Assembly: GCF_005222815.1 (NCBI RefSeq)
Contig: NZ_STGB01000005.1
Location: forward strand, 558,001 to 622,000
From: Roseomonas sp. AR75
GTDB taxonomy: Bacteria > Pseudomonadota > Alphaproteobacteria > Acetobacterales > Acetobacteraceae
Direction: 5' to 3'
Length of the DNA stretch: 64,000 bases
The notes below the pieces were generated by a model that was given only the letters and a program-made list of their open reading frames with translations, made no database searches and was not told the origin of the DNA. Positions 1 to 8,661 of the stretch are shown here, one piece after another. The translations under genes and the position numbers were made by a program. Positions within the stretch are counted from its first letter, which is position 1. Every line of letters starts with the position of its first letter.

Positions 1-884
1 ACGCGGGACAGCGCGCCGGTGATCTCCTCCACGACGCCATCCACGAAATACTCGTCGGCCGCGCCGCTGAGGTTGTCGAAGGGCATGACGATGATCCCAG
101 GCTGCGCCTGGTCGCGCGCCGGCGCGGCCGGCGGCGCGGCGGGCGGCGGAGCCACAGGCGCCGAGCGGCCGAGCGCGCCTTCGCGCAGCGCCAGCGTTTC
201 CGCCTCCGGCTCCGCCTGCAATTCGCGCCGCAGCACCTCGCGGCAGAGGTCGAACTGGCGCAGCGCGGCATTGGCGCGGCCCGCGCCGAGCCACAGGCGC
301 ATCAGCGCGCGATGCGCCTCCTCGGCCGCCGGATCGCCGGCGAGCAGCCGCTGCGCCAGTGCCTCGCAGGCGGAGCCTGCTTCCGGCGTGGCGGCGCCGG
401 CGAGACGTGCGAGGCGTTCGACCAGCAGCAGCGCGTCGCGCCGCAGCGCCTGGCGATGCGGCGCGATCCAGGCATCGAGCGGCTCGGGCAACGCAATCCC
501 GTCGAGCAGGTCGCCCTGGTAGAGCGTTGCCGCCACGGCGAGCGCACCAGGCGAGCCCGCGACGGAGACCGCCTCGAATTGGCGGGCATCCACCGCCTCC
601 GCCGACGCGATGAGGCGCACGGTCTCGAGGTTGCTTTCGATGCGGATGGCGGGATCGGTCTCGGGGAAGGCGCCGCGAAGGGCGGTGAGCGCCTGGCGAA
701 GGCTGCTGCGTGCCTGGGCCTCGGCGCGGTCGGGCCAGAACAGGCCACACAGCGCCTCGCGCCGCAACCCGCGCGGGGCGAGCGCGAGCGCGGCCAGGAT
801 CAGCGCCGTCTTGCGGGTCGGCAGGTGCAGCGGCTCGCCCGAGGCGGCGCGCAGTTCGAGACCGCCGAGAATGCGGATCCGCAC
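1..884 (-). CDS. SARP/BTAD-type transcriptional regulator with TolB-like region (partial, 3' end outside window)
   Basis: The start is a GTG at 884; an in-frame TAG lies about 35 bases upstream, so no earlier start is possible, and GGAGG sits just before it. Residues 1-90 form a winged-helix DNA-binding domain of the SARP kind (LPTRKTALILAALAL, then ARSSLRQALTALR). Residues about 95-235 match the all-helical bacterial transcriptional activator domain (BTAD), ending in repeated E-rich helices (VLRRELQAEPEAET). A Pro/Ala linker follows, then IIVMPFDNLSG and EYFVDGVVEEITGALSR, the opening of the TolB-like module that usually precedes TPR repeats in such proteins. The frame runs open to the window edge, so the C-terminus is missing. 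It is divergent from the DUF1127-like gene at 1044, with direct repeats between them. The family call is firm; the regulon is unknown. Confidence 0.85.
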   Translation of the reverse strand, partial: MRIRILGGLELRAASGEPLHLPTRKTALILAALALAPRGLRREALCGLFWPDRAEAQARSSLRQALTALRGAFPETDPAIRIESNLETVRLIASAEAVDARQFEAVSVAGSPGALAVAATLYQGDLLDGIALPEPLDAWIAPHRQALRRDALLLVERLARLAGAATPEAGSACEALAQRLLAGDPAAEEAHRALMRLWLGAGRANAALRQFDLCREVLRRELQAEPEAETLALREGALGRSAPVAPPPAAPPAAPARDQAQPGIIVMPFDNLSGAADEYFVDGVVEEITGALSR

Positions 885-928
885 GTCGCCTCCGCCGCGT
901 CCTGCCGCATCCTAGAGGGATCGCGGGC

Positions 929-981
929 GATTTCACGCTGATTTCACGCGCCCCGCGCCGTCACGGCCGGCGGTTTCACGC
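929..981. promoter_or_regulatory. Direct TTTCACGC repeats in the divergent promoter region
   Basis: The 159-bp gap between the SARP-type gene and the DUF1127-like gene holds GATTTCACGC at 929-938 and again at 940-949, and GTTTCACGC at 973-981. The starts are 11 bp and about 32-33 bp apart, i.e. one and three helical turns. SARP-family activators are known to bind short direct repeats spaced by helical turns, so this is a plausible binding site for the neighbouring regulator. The binding assignment is inference. Confidence 0.45.
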
Positions 982-1043
982 CCGCTCGCACATCGGTTGA
1001 ACGGCGCGGCCGCAGGCTGCCTCCCGCACCAAGGAGAGCAGCG

Positions 1044-1301
1044 ATGACGCCGATCCTGTCCCCCGCCACCTCCACCCTGGCACGCGGAGCGACGCCGCCC
1101 GGCTGGCTGCACGCCATGTTGCGCCGCCCGGCCCTGGCGCTGCGCAACCGGCTGAGGGAGTGGCGCGCAACGATGGCGACGGACGCCGCCCTCGCTGCGC
1201 TCGATGACGCGCAGCGGGCGGATATCGGTGCCTCGGCGCGGAGTCAGGCGCCGACCGAGGTGGACGGCGCGATGATGCGCCGGCTGATGGCGCTGCGGTA
1301 A
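1044..1301 (+). CDS. DUF1127-like small protein
   Basis: This 85-residue protein is preceded by AAGGAGA, a good ribosome-binding site. Its second half (WRATMATDAALAALDD, then DIGAS) follows the DUF1127 pattern: basic helix, LxxLdD and a DIG(x)S end. DUF1127 proteins are small, Arg-rich and mostly of unknown role; some affect phosphate, RNA or stress metabolism. The N-terminal 35 residues are longer than the usual domain and unrecognised. It is divergent from the SARP-type regulator and may be its target, which is inference. Confidence 0.6.
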   Translation: MTPILSPATSTLARGATPPGWLHAMLRRPALALRNRLREWRATMATDAALAALDDAQRADIGASARSQAPTEVDGAMMRRLMALR

Positions 1302-1323
1302 GGGCGCGTGCGGTTTCGACCCC

Positions 1324-1345
1324 CCGGGGGGCCGGCGCCCCCCGG
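1324..1345. terminator. GC hairpin between convergent genes
   Basis: A perfect 9-bp stem (CCGGGGGGC / GCCCCCCGG) with a CGGC loop lies between the converging DUF1127-like and CoxL-like genes. There is no T-tract, so intrinsic termination is uncertain; position suggests a bidirectional transcript end. Confidence 0.45.
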
Positions 1346-1380
1346 ACCCCCGCGGACGCCATGCGCCCCGCTTCGGGCGG

Positions 1381-3690
1381 CTACGCCGCCCGCAGCGCCT
1401 TCCACACGCTCTCGGGCGTCGCCGGCATGTCCACGACCTTGCCCCCGAGCGCATCGACCAGCGCGTTGATCACCGCCGGCGGCGAGCCCACGGCGCCCGC
1501 CTCGCCCGCGCCCTTCACGCCGAGCGGGTTGGTCTCGCAGGTCACCTCGATCAGGTCCACGTCGATGTCCGGCAGGTCCTCGGCGCGCGGCAGGGCGTAG
1601 TCCATGAAGCTGGCGGAGAGGAGCTGGCCGCTGCCCTGGTCATAGGCGGTGCGCTCCATCAGCGCCTGGCCGACGCCCTGGGCCACGCCGCCATGCACCT
1701 GGCCGCGCACGATCAGCGGGTTCAGCGCATGGCCGACATCGTCCACCACGATGTAGCGCGGCACGGTGACGACGCCGGTCTCGGCATCGACCTCCACCTC
1801 GGCCATGTGGCAGCCATTGGGGAAGGTGTGGCTGTCGATCTTCGCCGTCTCCATCGTGTCGAGGATGATGGCGGATTGGCCGGCCGCCACGCGCTTCCGC
1901 TGCGCCGCGGCGAGGTCGAGGATGCCGATGCCGCGGTCGGTGCCGACCACGCCGAAGCGGCCGTCCTTGGCAACGAACTCGATGTCGCCGATCGCGGCTT
2001 CCAGGTTCTCGGCCGCGGCCTGCTTGCCCTTCTCGATGACGGAGGCGGTGGTGACGAGGATCGCCTGGCCTTCGGAATAGAGGCTGCGCGCGCCGCCGGT
2101 GCCGCCGCCATCGGGGAGCGTCTCGGAATCGCCCTGCTTCACGCGGATCTTGTCGATGGGGATGCCAAGCTCGTGGCTGGTGAGCATGGCATAGGCCGTC
2201 TCATGGCCCTGGCCGGTGGATTGCGTGCCGACATAGACATCCACCATGCCGTCCTCGGCGAAGACGACCTTGGCGTTCTCCGTCGGGCCGCCGCCGGTGG
2301 CTTCCAGGTAGTAGGCCATGCCGATGCCGCGCTTCCTGCCGCGCTTCGCAGCGTCCGCGCGCCGCGCCTCGAAGCCGGCCCAGTCCATCTTCTTCAGCGC
2401 GGCGTCCAGAAGCTGCGCGAAGTCGCCGCTGTCGTAGCGCTGCCCCATCGCGGAGACGTAGGGCATGGCCGATTGCGGCACCATGTTGCGCTTGCGGATC
2501 TCGACGCGGTCGATCTTCAGCTCGCGCGCGGCGGTGTCGATCAGGCGCTCGACCAGGTAGTTGGATTCCGGCCGGCCGGCGCCGCGATAGGCATCCACCG
2601 GCACGGTGTTGGTCAGCACGCCGAGGACATTGGCGTGGATCGCCTCGAAGCCATAGACGCTGGCCAGCACCTTGGTGCCGGCGCCGGTGGGGATGAAGGG
2701 CGCGTAGTTGGAGAGATAGGCGCCCATGTTCGCCCAGTTCTTCGTGCGCAGCGCGAGGAACTTTCCGTTCGCGTCCACCGCCAGCTCGCCCAGCGTGATG
2801 TTGTCGCGCCCATGCGTGTCCGACAGGAAGGCTTCCGTGCGCTCGGACGCCCACTTCACGGGGCGGCCGACCTGCTTCGCGGCGAAGGCCACCATGACAT
2901 GCTCGGCATAGAGAAACAGCTTCATGCCGAAGCCGCCGCCGACATCGGGCGTCAGGACGTGGATCTTCTCCTGCGGGATCTTCAGCACGATGTCCGCCAG
3001 CATGTTGCGCACCTGCCAGGAGCCCTGGGTGTTGGTGTGCAGGGTCAGGCGGTCGCCCTCCCACGCCGCCACCGCGGCACGGGCCTCCATGGAGGCGACG
3101 ACGACACGGTTGTTCACCACCGTCAGGCGCGTGACATGCGCGGCACGCGCGAAGGCGGCATCGGTCTTCGCCTTGTCGCCGGCTTCCCAGTCGAAGCAGA
3201 TGTTGCTCTTCGCCTCCGGCCAGACCAGCGCGGCGCCGGCCTCATGCGCGGTGGCGAGGTCGGTGGAGGCGGGCAGCACCTCGTATTCCGCCATGATCGC
3301 CTCGGCGCCGTCGCGCGCGGCCTGCAACGTCTCGCCCACCACGAAGGCGACGGGGTCGCCGACATGGCGCACCGTGTCGGTGGCCAGCGCCAGGCGCGGG
3401 GTGTTGGTGCGCGGCGTCCCGTCCCGGCTCTTCAGCGGGATCATGCAGGGCAGCTCGCCGAGGCCGGCGGCCTTCATGTCGGCCCCGGTGATCACCGCCA
3501 GCACGCCGGGGGTGGCCTTCGCTGCCGCCACATCCAGCGATTCGATGCGGGCATGGGCGTGCGGGCTGCGCAGCACCACGCCGAAGGCCTGGCCGGGCAT
3601 GGAGATGTCGTCGGTGTAGCGGCCCCTGCCGGTCAGCAGCCGGGGATCCTCGACGCGCCGCACCGACTGGCTCAATCCGAACTTCGCCAT
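1381..3690 (-). CDS. Xanthine dehydrogenase family molybdopterin-binding subunit (CoxL-like)
   Basis: This 769-residue protein matches the large subunit of the aerobic CO dehydrogenase/xanthine dehydrogenase family. The N-terminal a/b-hammerhead domain (about 20-130) is followed by molybdopterin-binding domains. The cofactor motif GGGFGMK is at about 251-257 and the active-site loop is AYRGAGR (367-373), the form II/CoxL-like type rather than the AYXCSFR of true CO dehydrogenase. KGAGEAG near the C-terminus carries the expected catalytic Glu. The protein probably hydroxylates an organic substrate using a Mo-cytosine dinucleotide cofactor; the substrate cannot be read from sequence. The FAD (CoxM) and 2Fe-2S (CoxS) subunits are not next to it, so partners must be encoded elsewhere. 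The start at 3690 gives the canonical N-terminus with RRVEDPRLLTG. Confidence 0.9.
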   Translation of the reverse strand: MAKFGLSQSVRRVEDPRLLTGRGRYTDDISMPGQAFGVVLRSPHAHARIESLDVAAAKATPGVLAVITGADMKAAGLGELPCMIPLKSRDGTPRTNTPRLALATDTVRHVGDPVAFVVGETLQAARDGAEAIMAEYEVLPASTDLATAHEAGAALVWPEAKSNICFDWEAGDKAKTDAAFARAAHVTRLTVVNNRVVVASMEARAAVAAWEGDRLTLHTNTQGSWQVRNMLADIVLKIPQEKIHVLTPDVGGGFGMKLFLYAEHVMVAFAAKQVGRPVKWASERTEAFLSDTHGRDNITLGELAVDANGKFLALRTKNWANMGAYLSNYAPFIPTGAGTKVLASVYGFEAIHANVLGVLTNTVPVDAYRGAGRPESNYLVERLIDTAARELKIDRVEIRKRNMVPQSAMPYVSAMGQRYDSGDFAQLLDAALKKMDWAGFEARRADAAKRGRKRGIGMAYYLEATGGGPTENAKVVFAEDGMVDVYVGTQSTGQGHETAYAMLTSHELGIPIDKIRVKQGDSETLPDGGGTGGARSLYSEGQAILVTTASVIEKGKQAAAENLEAAIGDIEFVAKDGRFGVVGTDRGIGILDLAAAQRKRVAAGQSAIILDTMETAKIDSHTFPNGCHMAEVEVDAETGVVTVPRYIVVDDVGHALNPLIVRGQVHGGVAQGVGQALMERTAYDQGSGQLLSASFMDYALPRAEDLPDIDVDLIEVTCETNPLGVKGAGEAGAVGSPPAVINALVDALGGKVVDMPATPESVWKALRAA

Positions 3691-3809
3691 CTGGCTTCCC
3701 TTCCCCCGCTATGTCCGTCCCGCATCATCTGACGGCTTCGGGCGGTTCGTGAAGGGGGCAACCGCCGGGCAAGGCCCGCGTTCACGCGCCGGCGATCAAG
3801 GAGAGCGAC

Positions 3810-4208
3810 ATGCGAGGCATCCGTGCCGCCCTGGCGGTGGGGCTGCTGGCCTATGGCCCGGCCCTGGCGCAGCCGCAGGCGATGGCGGCGGCCGCCCGCG
3901 CCCTGCAGGCGGCGGAAAGCGAGTTGCGCGACACGCTGCGCCGGATGGACGAGGGCAGCCTGGGCGATTCGATGGGGGTTTCACGCCTGCGTCAGGCGCT
4001 GAACGAGGTGGAGCGCGCCATGCTGCGGATGCCCGCCGAGTCCCGCCAGGGCGCGCCCTGGCAGACGGCGGTGAAGGAGGTGACCGAGGCGATGGAGACG
4101 CTGCGCGCCGACCAGGTGGACCCCTCGGCGGCCCGCGACGCCGCCGGGGAGGCGCTGGGCACGCTGCCGGCCCTGCGCGGGGCGGAGACGGGGAGCGAAG
4201 GCGGGTAG
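3810..4208 (+). CDS. Small secreted helical protein, function unknown
   Basis: The start follows AAGGAGAG. The 132-residue product begins with a signal peptide (MRGIRAALAVGLLAYGPALA), probably cleaved before QPQA. The mature part is Ala/Glu/Arg-rich and predicted helical, with regularly spaced LxxxE patterns but no Cys and no recognised motif. It converges on the RND pump genes with only 17 bases between. I do not recognise a family; a periplasmic location is inference from the leader. Confidence 0.65.
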   Translation: MRGIRAALAVGLLAYGPALAQPQAMAAAARALQAAESELRDTLRRMDEGSLGDSMGVSRLRQALNEVERAMLRMPAESRQGAPWQTAVKEVTEAMETLRADQVDPSAARDAAGEALGTLPALRGAETGSEGG

Positions 4209-4225
4209 GGGCGGACCCCGCCCCC

Positions 4226-7200
4226 CTACTCCGCCTTGGCCGTCGCGTCCTTCCGCCGGAAACGCGCCTTCGTCGTCTCCCGCAGCCACTGGAACACCAC
4301 ATAGAGCATCGGGATCATGAAGATGCCGATGAGCGAGGCCGCCAGCATGCCGCCGAAGACCGGCATGCCGACCGCCCGGCGGGAGGCCGAGGCCGCGCCG
4401 GTGGCGACGATCAGCGGCACCAGGCCGAGGATGAAGGCGACCGAGGTCATCATGACAGCGCGGAAGCGCAGCCGGGCGCCCATCACCGCGGCCTCTCTTA
4501 TGGGCTTGCCGGCCTCGCGCTGCTCCTTGGCGAATTCGACGATGAGGATGCCGTTCTTCGCCGCCAGCGCGATCAGCACGACCAGGCCGACCTGGGCGTA
4601 GATGTCGAGCGAGAGGCCGGCGATCACGATGGCCACGAAGGAGCCCAGCACGCCCACCGCGATGGAGAGCAGCACGGGGATCGGGATCACCCAGCTCTCG
4701 TAGAGCGCCACCAGGAACAGATAGGCGAACAGCACCGCCAGCGCGAGGATGATCGCGGTCTGCCCCGCGGCCTGCTTCTCCTGGAAGGCGGTGCCGGTCC
4801 ATTCGAAGCTGTAGCCCTGTGGCAGCACGCGGTCCGAGATCTCCTCCATCGCCGCCAGCGCGTCGCCCGAGGAGACGCCCGGCGCCGGCGCGCCGTTCAC
4901 CGAGACGGAGCGGACATTGTTGTAGCGGTTGATGGTCTGCGGCCCGAGCACGATATGCGCGTCGGCGATGGCGCGCAGCGGCACCATCTCGCCGCGCTGG
5001 TTGCGCACATGGATGCGCCAGAGGTCGGGGATGTCGTCGCGGTCCTGCGCCTCGCCCTGGATGTTCACCTGCCAGGAGCGTCCGGCCAGGTTGAAGTCGT
5101 TGACGTAGAAGCCGCCGAGCGTGGTCTGCAGCGCGGTGAAGATGTCGCTGATCCGCACGCCGAGCGTCTGCGCCTTGTCGCGGTCCACATCGAGATAGAG
5201 CGAAGGCGTGTTCGCCGCGAAGGTGGAGAACACGCGCGTCAGCCGCGGGTCCTGGTTCGCCGCGACGATCAGGCCGAGCATCACGCTCGCCATCTCCTCC
5301 GGCGGGCGGCCTTCCAGGTTCTGCAGCTGGTACTGGAAGCCCGCGCCGGTACCGAGGCCGATGATCGGCGGGATGTTGAAGGCGAAGGTGTTCGCCGTCA
5401 GCACCTGCTGCGTCGCGCCGAAGACGCGGCCGATGGCGGCGAAGACGCTCTCCTGCGCCGATGTGCGGTCCTCGAAGGGCTTCATGCGCACGACGATGAA
5501 GGCGGAGTTGGACTGCGCGCCGTTGTCCACCAGGCTGAAGCCGACGATGGAGAGGATGCGGTCCACGCCCGGCGTCGGGCGGATGATCTCCTCGATCTGC
5601 TCGACCACGGCGCGGGTGCGCGACAGGCTCGCACCCTGCGGCAGCTGGGTCTGCACGAAGAAGGCGCCCTGGTCCTCCTCCGGCAGGAAGCCCTGCGGCG
5701 TGCGGTTGGACAGCCAGTACGTGCCGCCGGCGAAGACCGCGGTGAGCAGCAGCGAGATGACGGAGATGCGCACGAGGCGGGCGACGATGTCGCCGTAGCG
5801 GTCGCGCACCCAGTCGATGCCGCGCATCACGGTCGCCAGCACGCCGCGCCGCGGGCCGTGATGGGGGCGGAGGAACACCGCGCAGAGGGCGGGCGAGAGC
5901 GTCAGCGCGTTGATCGCGGAGATCACCATGGCGACCGAGACGGTCACCGCGAACTGCGCGAAGAGCACGCCCGAGAGGCCGGGGATGAAGCCCACCGGCA
6001 CGAAGACCGAGAGCAGCACCAGCGTGATCGCGATGATCGGCCCGGTGATCTGCGCCATGGCCTTCTTGGTGGCCTCGGCCGGGGTGAGGTCGGGCTCCTC
6101 GTCCATCACGCGCTCGACATTCTCGACCACGACGATGGCGTCGTCCACGACGATGCCGATGGCCAGCACCATCGCCAGCAGGGAGACGGTGTTGGCGGAG
6201 AAGCCGAGCACCAGCAGCACCGCGAAGGTGCCGATCAGGCTGACCGGCACGGCGATGACCGGGATGATGGTGGCGCGGACATTGCCGAGGAACAGCAGCA
6301 CCACGATCACCACCAGCACGAAAGCTTCCAGCAGGGTCTTGATGACCTCCTGCATGGTGTCCACGACGAAGACCGAGGTGTCGTAGAACACCGTGCTGCG
6401 CAGCCCCTCGGGGAAGCGGCGGGACAGCTCCTCCAGCGTGCGGGAGAGGTTGGCCGCGGTGGTCACGGCGTTGGCGCCCGGCGAGAGATAGGTGCCGAGC
6501 GTCACAGCGGGACGGCCGTTGAGCCGGCTTTCCGTGTCCATGCGCGCCGCGCCGAGCTCGACGCGCGCGACGTCGCGCACACGCAGCACCGATCCATCGG
6601 GGTTGGCGCGGATGATGATGGCGCCGAACTGCTCGGGCGTGGTCAGCCGTCCCTGGGTCTGCAGGTTGATCTGGTACTGCTGGTCCTGGGAGATCGGCTG
6701 CGCGCCGATGCGCCCGACCGCCGCCTGCACGTTCTGCGACTGGATCGCCTGGATCACGTCGGACGGCGTGAGGTTCAGGCTGATCAGCCGGTCCACCTCG
6801 AACCAGATGCGCATGGAATAGTCCATCGCGCCGAAGATCGAGACGGAGCCGATGCCGGGCACGCGCGCCAGGCGGTCGAGCATGTTGATGGTGATGTAGT
6901 TGGAGATGAACAGCCCGTCATGGTCCGGGTTGTCCGAGGTCATCGCGATGAACTGCAGCACCGCCGAGGACTGCTTGCGCACCGTGACGCCCTGGCGCTG
7001 CACTTCCTGCGGCAATCGCGCGAGCGCGGATTGCACGCGGTTGTTGACGTTCACCGTCGCGATGTCGGGGTTGGTGCCGAGGGCGAAGGAGACCGACAGG
7101 CTGTAGGTGCCGTCATTGGCGCTGTTGGAGGACATGTAGATCATGCCCTCCACGCCGTTCACCGCGCTCTCGATCACCTGCGCGATGGTGGATTCCACCA

Positions 7201-7369
7201 CGCCGGCGGAGGCGCCGGGATAGCTGGTGGTCACCGAGACCTGCGGCGGCACGATGTCCGGGAACTGCGCGACCGGGATGCGCAGCATCGCCAGCCCGCC
7301 CGCCAGGGTGAGCAGGATCGAGATGACGATCGCCAGGCGCGGGCGATCGACGAAAACCGAGGAAATCAT
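4226..7369 (-). CDS. RND multidrug efflux permease (AcrB/MexB, HAE1 family)
   Basis: At 1047 residues this is full length for the family. It begins MISSVFVDRPRLAIVISIL, the usual first membrane helix. VAQFPDIVPPQV and SYPGASA open the first periplasmic pore domain. The TM4 proton-relay segment GIVVDDAIVVVENVER lies near residue 400 with both Asp residues present. A second set of twelve-helix and docking segments completes the duplicated fold. It would pump hydrophobic compounds across the inner membrane using the proton gradient, with the adaptor at 7380-8591 and an outer-membrane channel. No outer-membrane factor gene is in this window. The adaptor is upstream in the same direction with a 10-base gap, so the two form an operon. 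Confidence 0.95.
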   Translation of the reverse strand: MISSVFVDRPRLAIVISILLTLAGGLAMLRIPVAQFPDIVPPQVSVTTSYPGASAGVVESTIAQVIESAVNGVEGMIYMSSNSANDGTYSLSVSFALGTNPDIATVNVNNRVQSALARLPQEVQRQGVTVRKQSSAVLQFIAMTSDNPDHDGLFISNYITINMLDRLARVPGIGSVSIFGAMDYSMRIWFEVDRLISLNLTPSDVIQAIQSQNVQAAVGRIGAQPISQDQQYQINLQTQGRLTTPEQFGAIIIRANPDGSVLRVRDVARVELGAARMDTESRLNGRPAVTLGTYLSPGANAVTTAANLSRTLEELSRRFPEGLRSTVFYDTSVFVVDTMQEVIKTLLEAFVLVVIVVLLFLGNVRATIIPVIAVPVSLIGTFAVLLVLGFSANTVSLLAMVLAIGIVVDDAIVVVENVERVMDEEPDLTPAEATKKAMAQITGPIIAITLVLLSVFVPVGFIPGLSGVLFAQFAVTVSVAMVISAINALTLSPALCAVFLRPHHGPRRGVLATVMRGIDWVRDRYGDIVARLVRISVISLLLTAVFAGGTYWLSNRTPQGFLPEEDQGAFFVQTQLPQGASLSRTRAVVEQIEEIIRPTPGVDRILSIVGFSLVDNGAQSNSAFIVVRMKPFEDRTSAQESVFAAIGRVFGATQQVLTANTFAFNIPPIIGLGTGAGFQYQLQNLEGRPPEEMASVMLGLIVAANQDPRLTRVFSTFAANTPSLYLDVDRDKAQTLGVRISDIFTALQTTLGGFYVNDFNLAGRSWQVNIQGEAQDRDDIPDLWRIHVRNQRGEMVPLRAIADAHIVLGPQTINRYNNVRSVSVNGAPAPGVSSGDALAAMEEISDRVLPQGYSFEWTGTAFQEKQAAGQTAIILALAVLFAYLFLVALYESWVIPIPVLLSIAVGVLGSFVAIVIAGLSLDIYAQVGLVVLIALAAKNGILIVEFAKEQREAGKPIREAAVMGARLRFRAVMMTSVAFILGLVPLIVATGAASASRRAVGMPVFGGMLAASLIGIFMIPMLYVVFQWLRETTKARFRRKDATAKAE

Positions 7370-7379
7370 CGGCGCGCGC

Positions 7380-8591
7380 TCAGTTCCGCTGCGCCGGTGC
7401 CGCGGCAGGTGAAGGCGAGGCGCCTTCGCGCACCGCGGGCGGCGTCGCCGGGTTGGGCTGCACCGGCTGGCCCGCGCGCACGCGCTGCACGCCCTGGGTG
7501 ATCACCGTCTCGCCGCCCTGCAGCCCGCCCTCGATCACCACCTGGTCGGCCAGGCTGCGGCCGAGGGTGACGCTGGTGCGCTGCGCGCGGTTCTCCGCGC
7601 CGACCGTGAACACGTAGTTGCCGCCCTGGTCCTGCAGCACCGCCGCGCGCGGGATCACCACCGCCTGCACCGGCTCCACGCCTTCCACGAAGACGGTGAC
7701 GAACATGCCGTCGATGAGCTGGCGCTCGGGGTCGCCGGTGCCGCCGGGCTGGCTGCGCGGCGGGTTGGCGATTCGCGCGCGGATCAGCAGCGTGTCGGTG
7801 TCGCGGTTCACCTGGGTGTCGATGAACTCGATGCGGCCGGTCTCGCTGAAGATCTGGTTGTTGGCGAGGCGGATGCGCACCTGCACCGCCTCCACGCCGC
7901 CGCGGCTCTCGTAGCGGTCGCGCAGCTCGAGCCCGGCGCGCAGGCTGACGGGGAAGGCGACGCGCATCGGGTCCTGGCTGACGATGGTGGCCAGCGGGCC
8001 GGAATCCGGCCCGACCACCGCGCCCGGCGAGAAGTTGGAGCGGCCGATCTTGCCGCCGAAGGGGGCCGTGATCTCGGTGTAGCCGAGGTTGATCTGCGCG
8101 ACGCGCAGCTGCGCCTGCGCGCCCAGAAGCTGCGCCTGGGCGGTGCGCTGGTTGGCGGTGGCATCGTCCACGCGCACCTGCGTGCCGGCCTGGCTGCGCA
8201 CCAGCTCCCGCGCGCGGTTCAGCGCGATGGTGGCGTTGTTCAGCTCCGCCTCCGCGGCGGCGACCTGGGCCTGGGCCTGGGCCACCTGCGCCTCGAAGGG
8301 CGGGCGCTCCAGGCGGAACAGCGGCTGGCGCTCCGTCACCTCCTGGCCTTCGCGGAACAGCCGCTCCTCCAGGAAGCCGGTGACGCGGGCGCGCAGGTCC
8401 ACGCGGTCGATCGCCTCGACGCGACCGATGAATTCGGTGGTTTCCGTGACCGGCCGCTTCTCGGCGGTGATGACGCCGACGGCGGGCGGCCCCTGCGGGC
8501 CGAACTGCGCCTGGACCGGCAGGGCCGACAGGAGCAGGAGCGGCAGGGCCGCAAGCAGCACACGAAGCATCGGAATCCCGTTCTGGGGCAT
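7380..8591 (-). CDS. RND efflux periplasmic adaptor subunit (AcrA/MexA family)
   Basis: This membrane fusion protein has a signal peptide (MLRVLLAALPLLLLSALPVQA), then the barrel-sandwich half (ITAEKRPVTETTEFIGRVEA), a coiled-coil hairpin rich in Gln/Ala/Glu (about residues 95-165), the lipoyl return strand (LGYTEITAPFGGKIGRS) and beta-barrel and membrane-proximal domains. It links the inner-membrane pump to an outer-membrane channel. No lipobox Cys follows the signal, unlike AcrA itself. Starts at 8591, 8570 or 8627 are all possible; 8591 has an AAAGGG upstream at wide spacing, and the signal peptide really begins at 8570. It is the first gene of the efflux operon; no TetR-type repressor is adjacent. 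Confidence 0.93.
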   Translation of the reverse strand: MPQNGIPMLRVLLAALPLLLLSALPVQAQFGPQGPPAVGVITAEKRPVTETTEFIGRVEAIDRVDLRARVTGFLEERLFREGQEVTERQPLFRLERPPFEAQVAQAQAQVAAAEAELNNATIALNRARELVRSQAGTQVRVDDATANQRTAQAQLLGAQAQLRVAQINLGYTEITAPFGGKIGRSNFSPGAVVGPDSGPLATIVSQDPMRVAFPVSLRAGLELRDRYESRGGVEAVQVRIRLANNQIFSETGRIEFIDTQVNRDTDTLLIRARIANPPRSQPGGTGDPERQLIDGMFVTVFVEGVEPVQAVVIPRAAVLQDQGGNYVFTVGAENRAQRTSVTLGRSLADQVVIEGGLQGGETVITQGVQRVRAGQPVQPNPATPPAVREGASPSPAAAPAQRN

Positions 8592-8661
8592 GGCCGCACA
8601 CCAGCCCTTTCGCGCCCGCGGCGTCAAGCGGCGCGTCGGCCAGCCTTGCGCCGGCCGCGCC

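Noticed and set aside
302..941. Open frames of 148-209 codons on both strands in the first kilobase
   Set aside because: All overlap the SARP/BTAD reading frame, which has convincing domain motifs and a defined GTG start.
1693..3732. A 679-codon plus-strand open frame opposite the CoxL-like gene
   Set aside because: Mirror frame of a confirmed gene with no recognisable motif or ribosome-binding site.
3749..7501. A 1250-codon plus-strand open frame opposite the RND permease
   Set aside because: Composition is dominated by R, G, D, H and A; the minus strand encodes an unmistakable AcrB-type protein.
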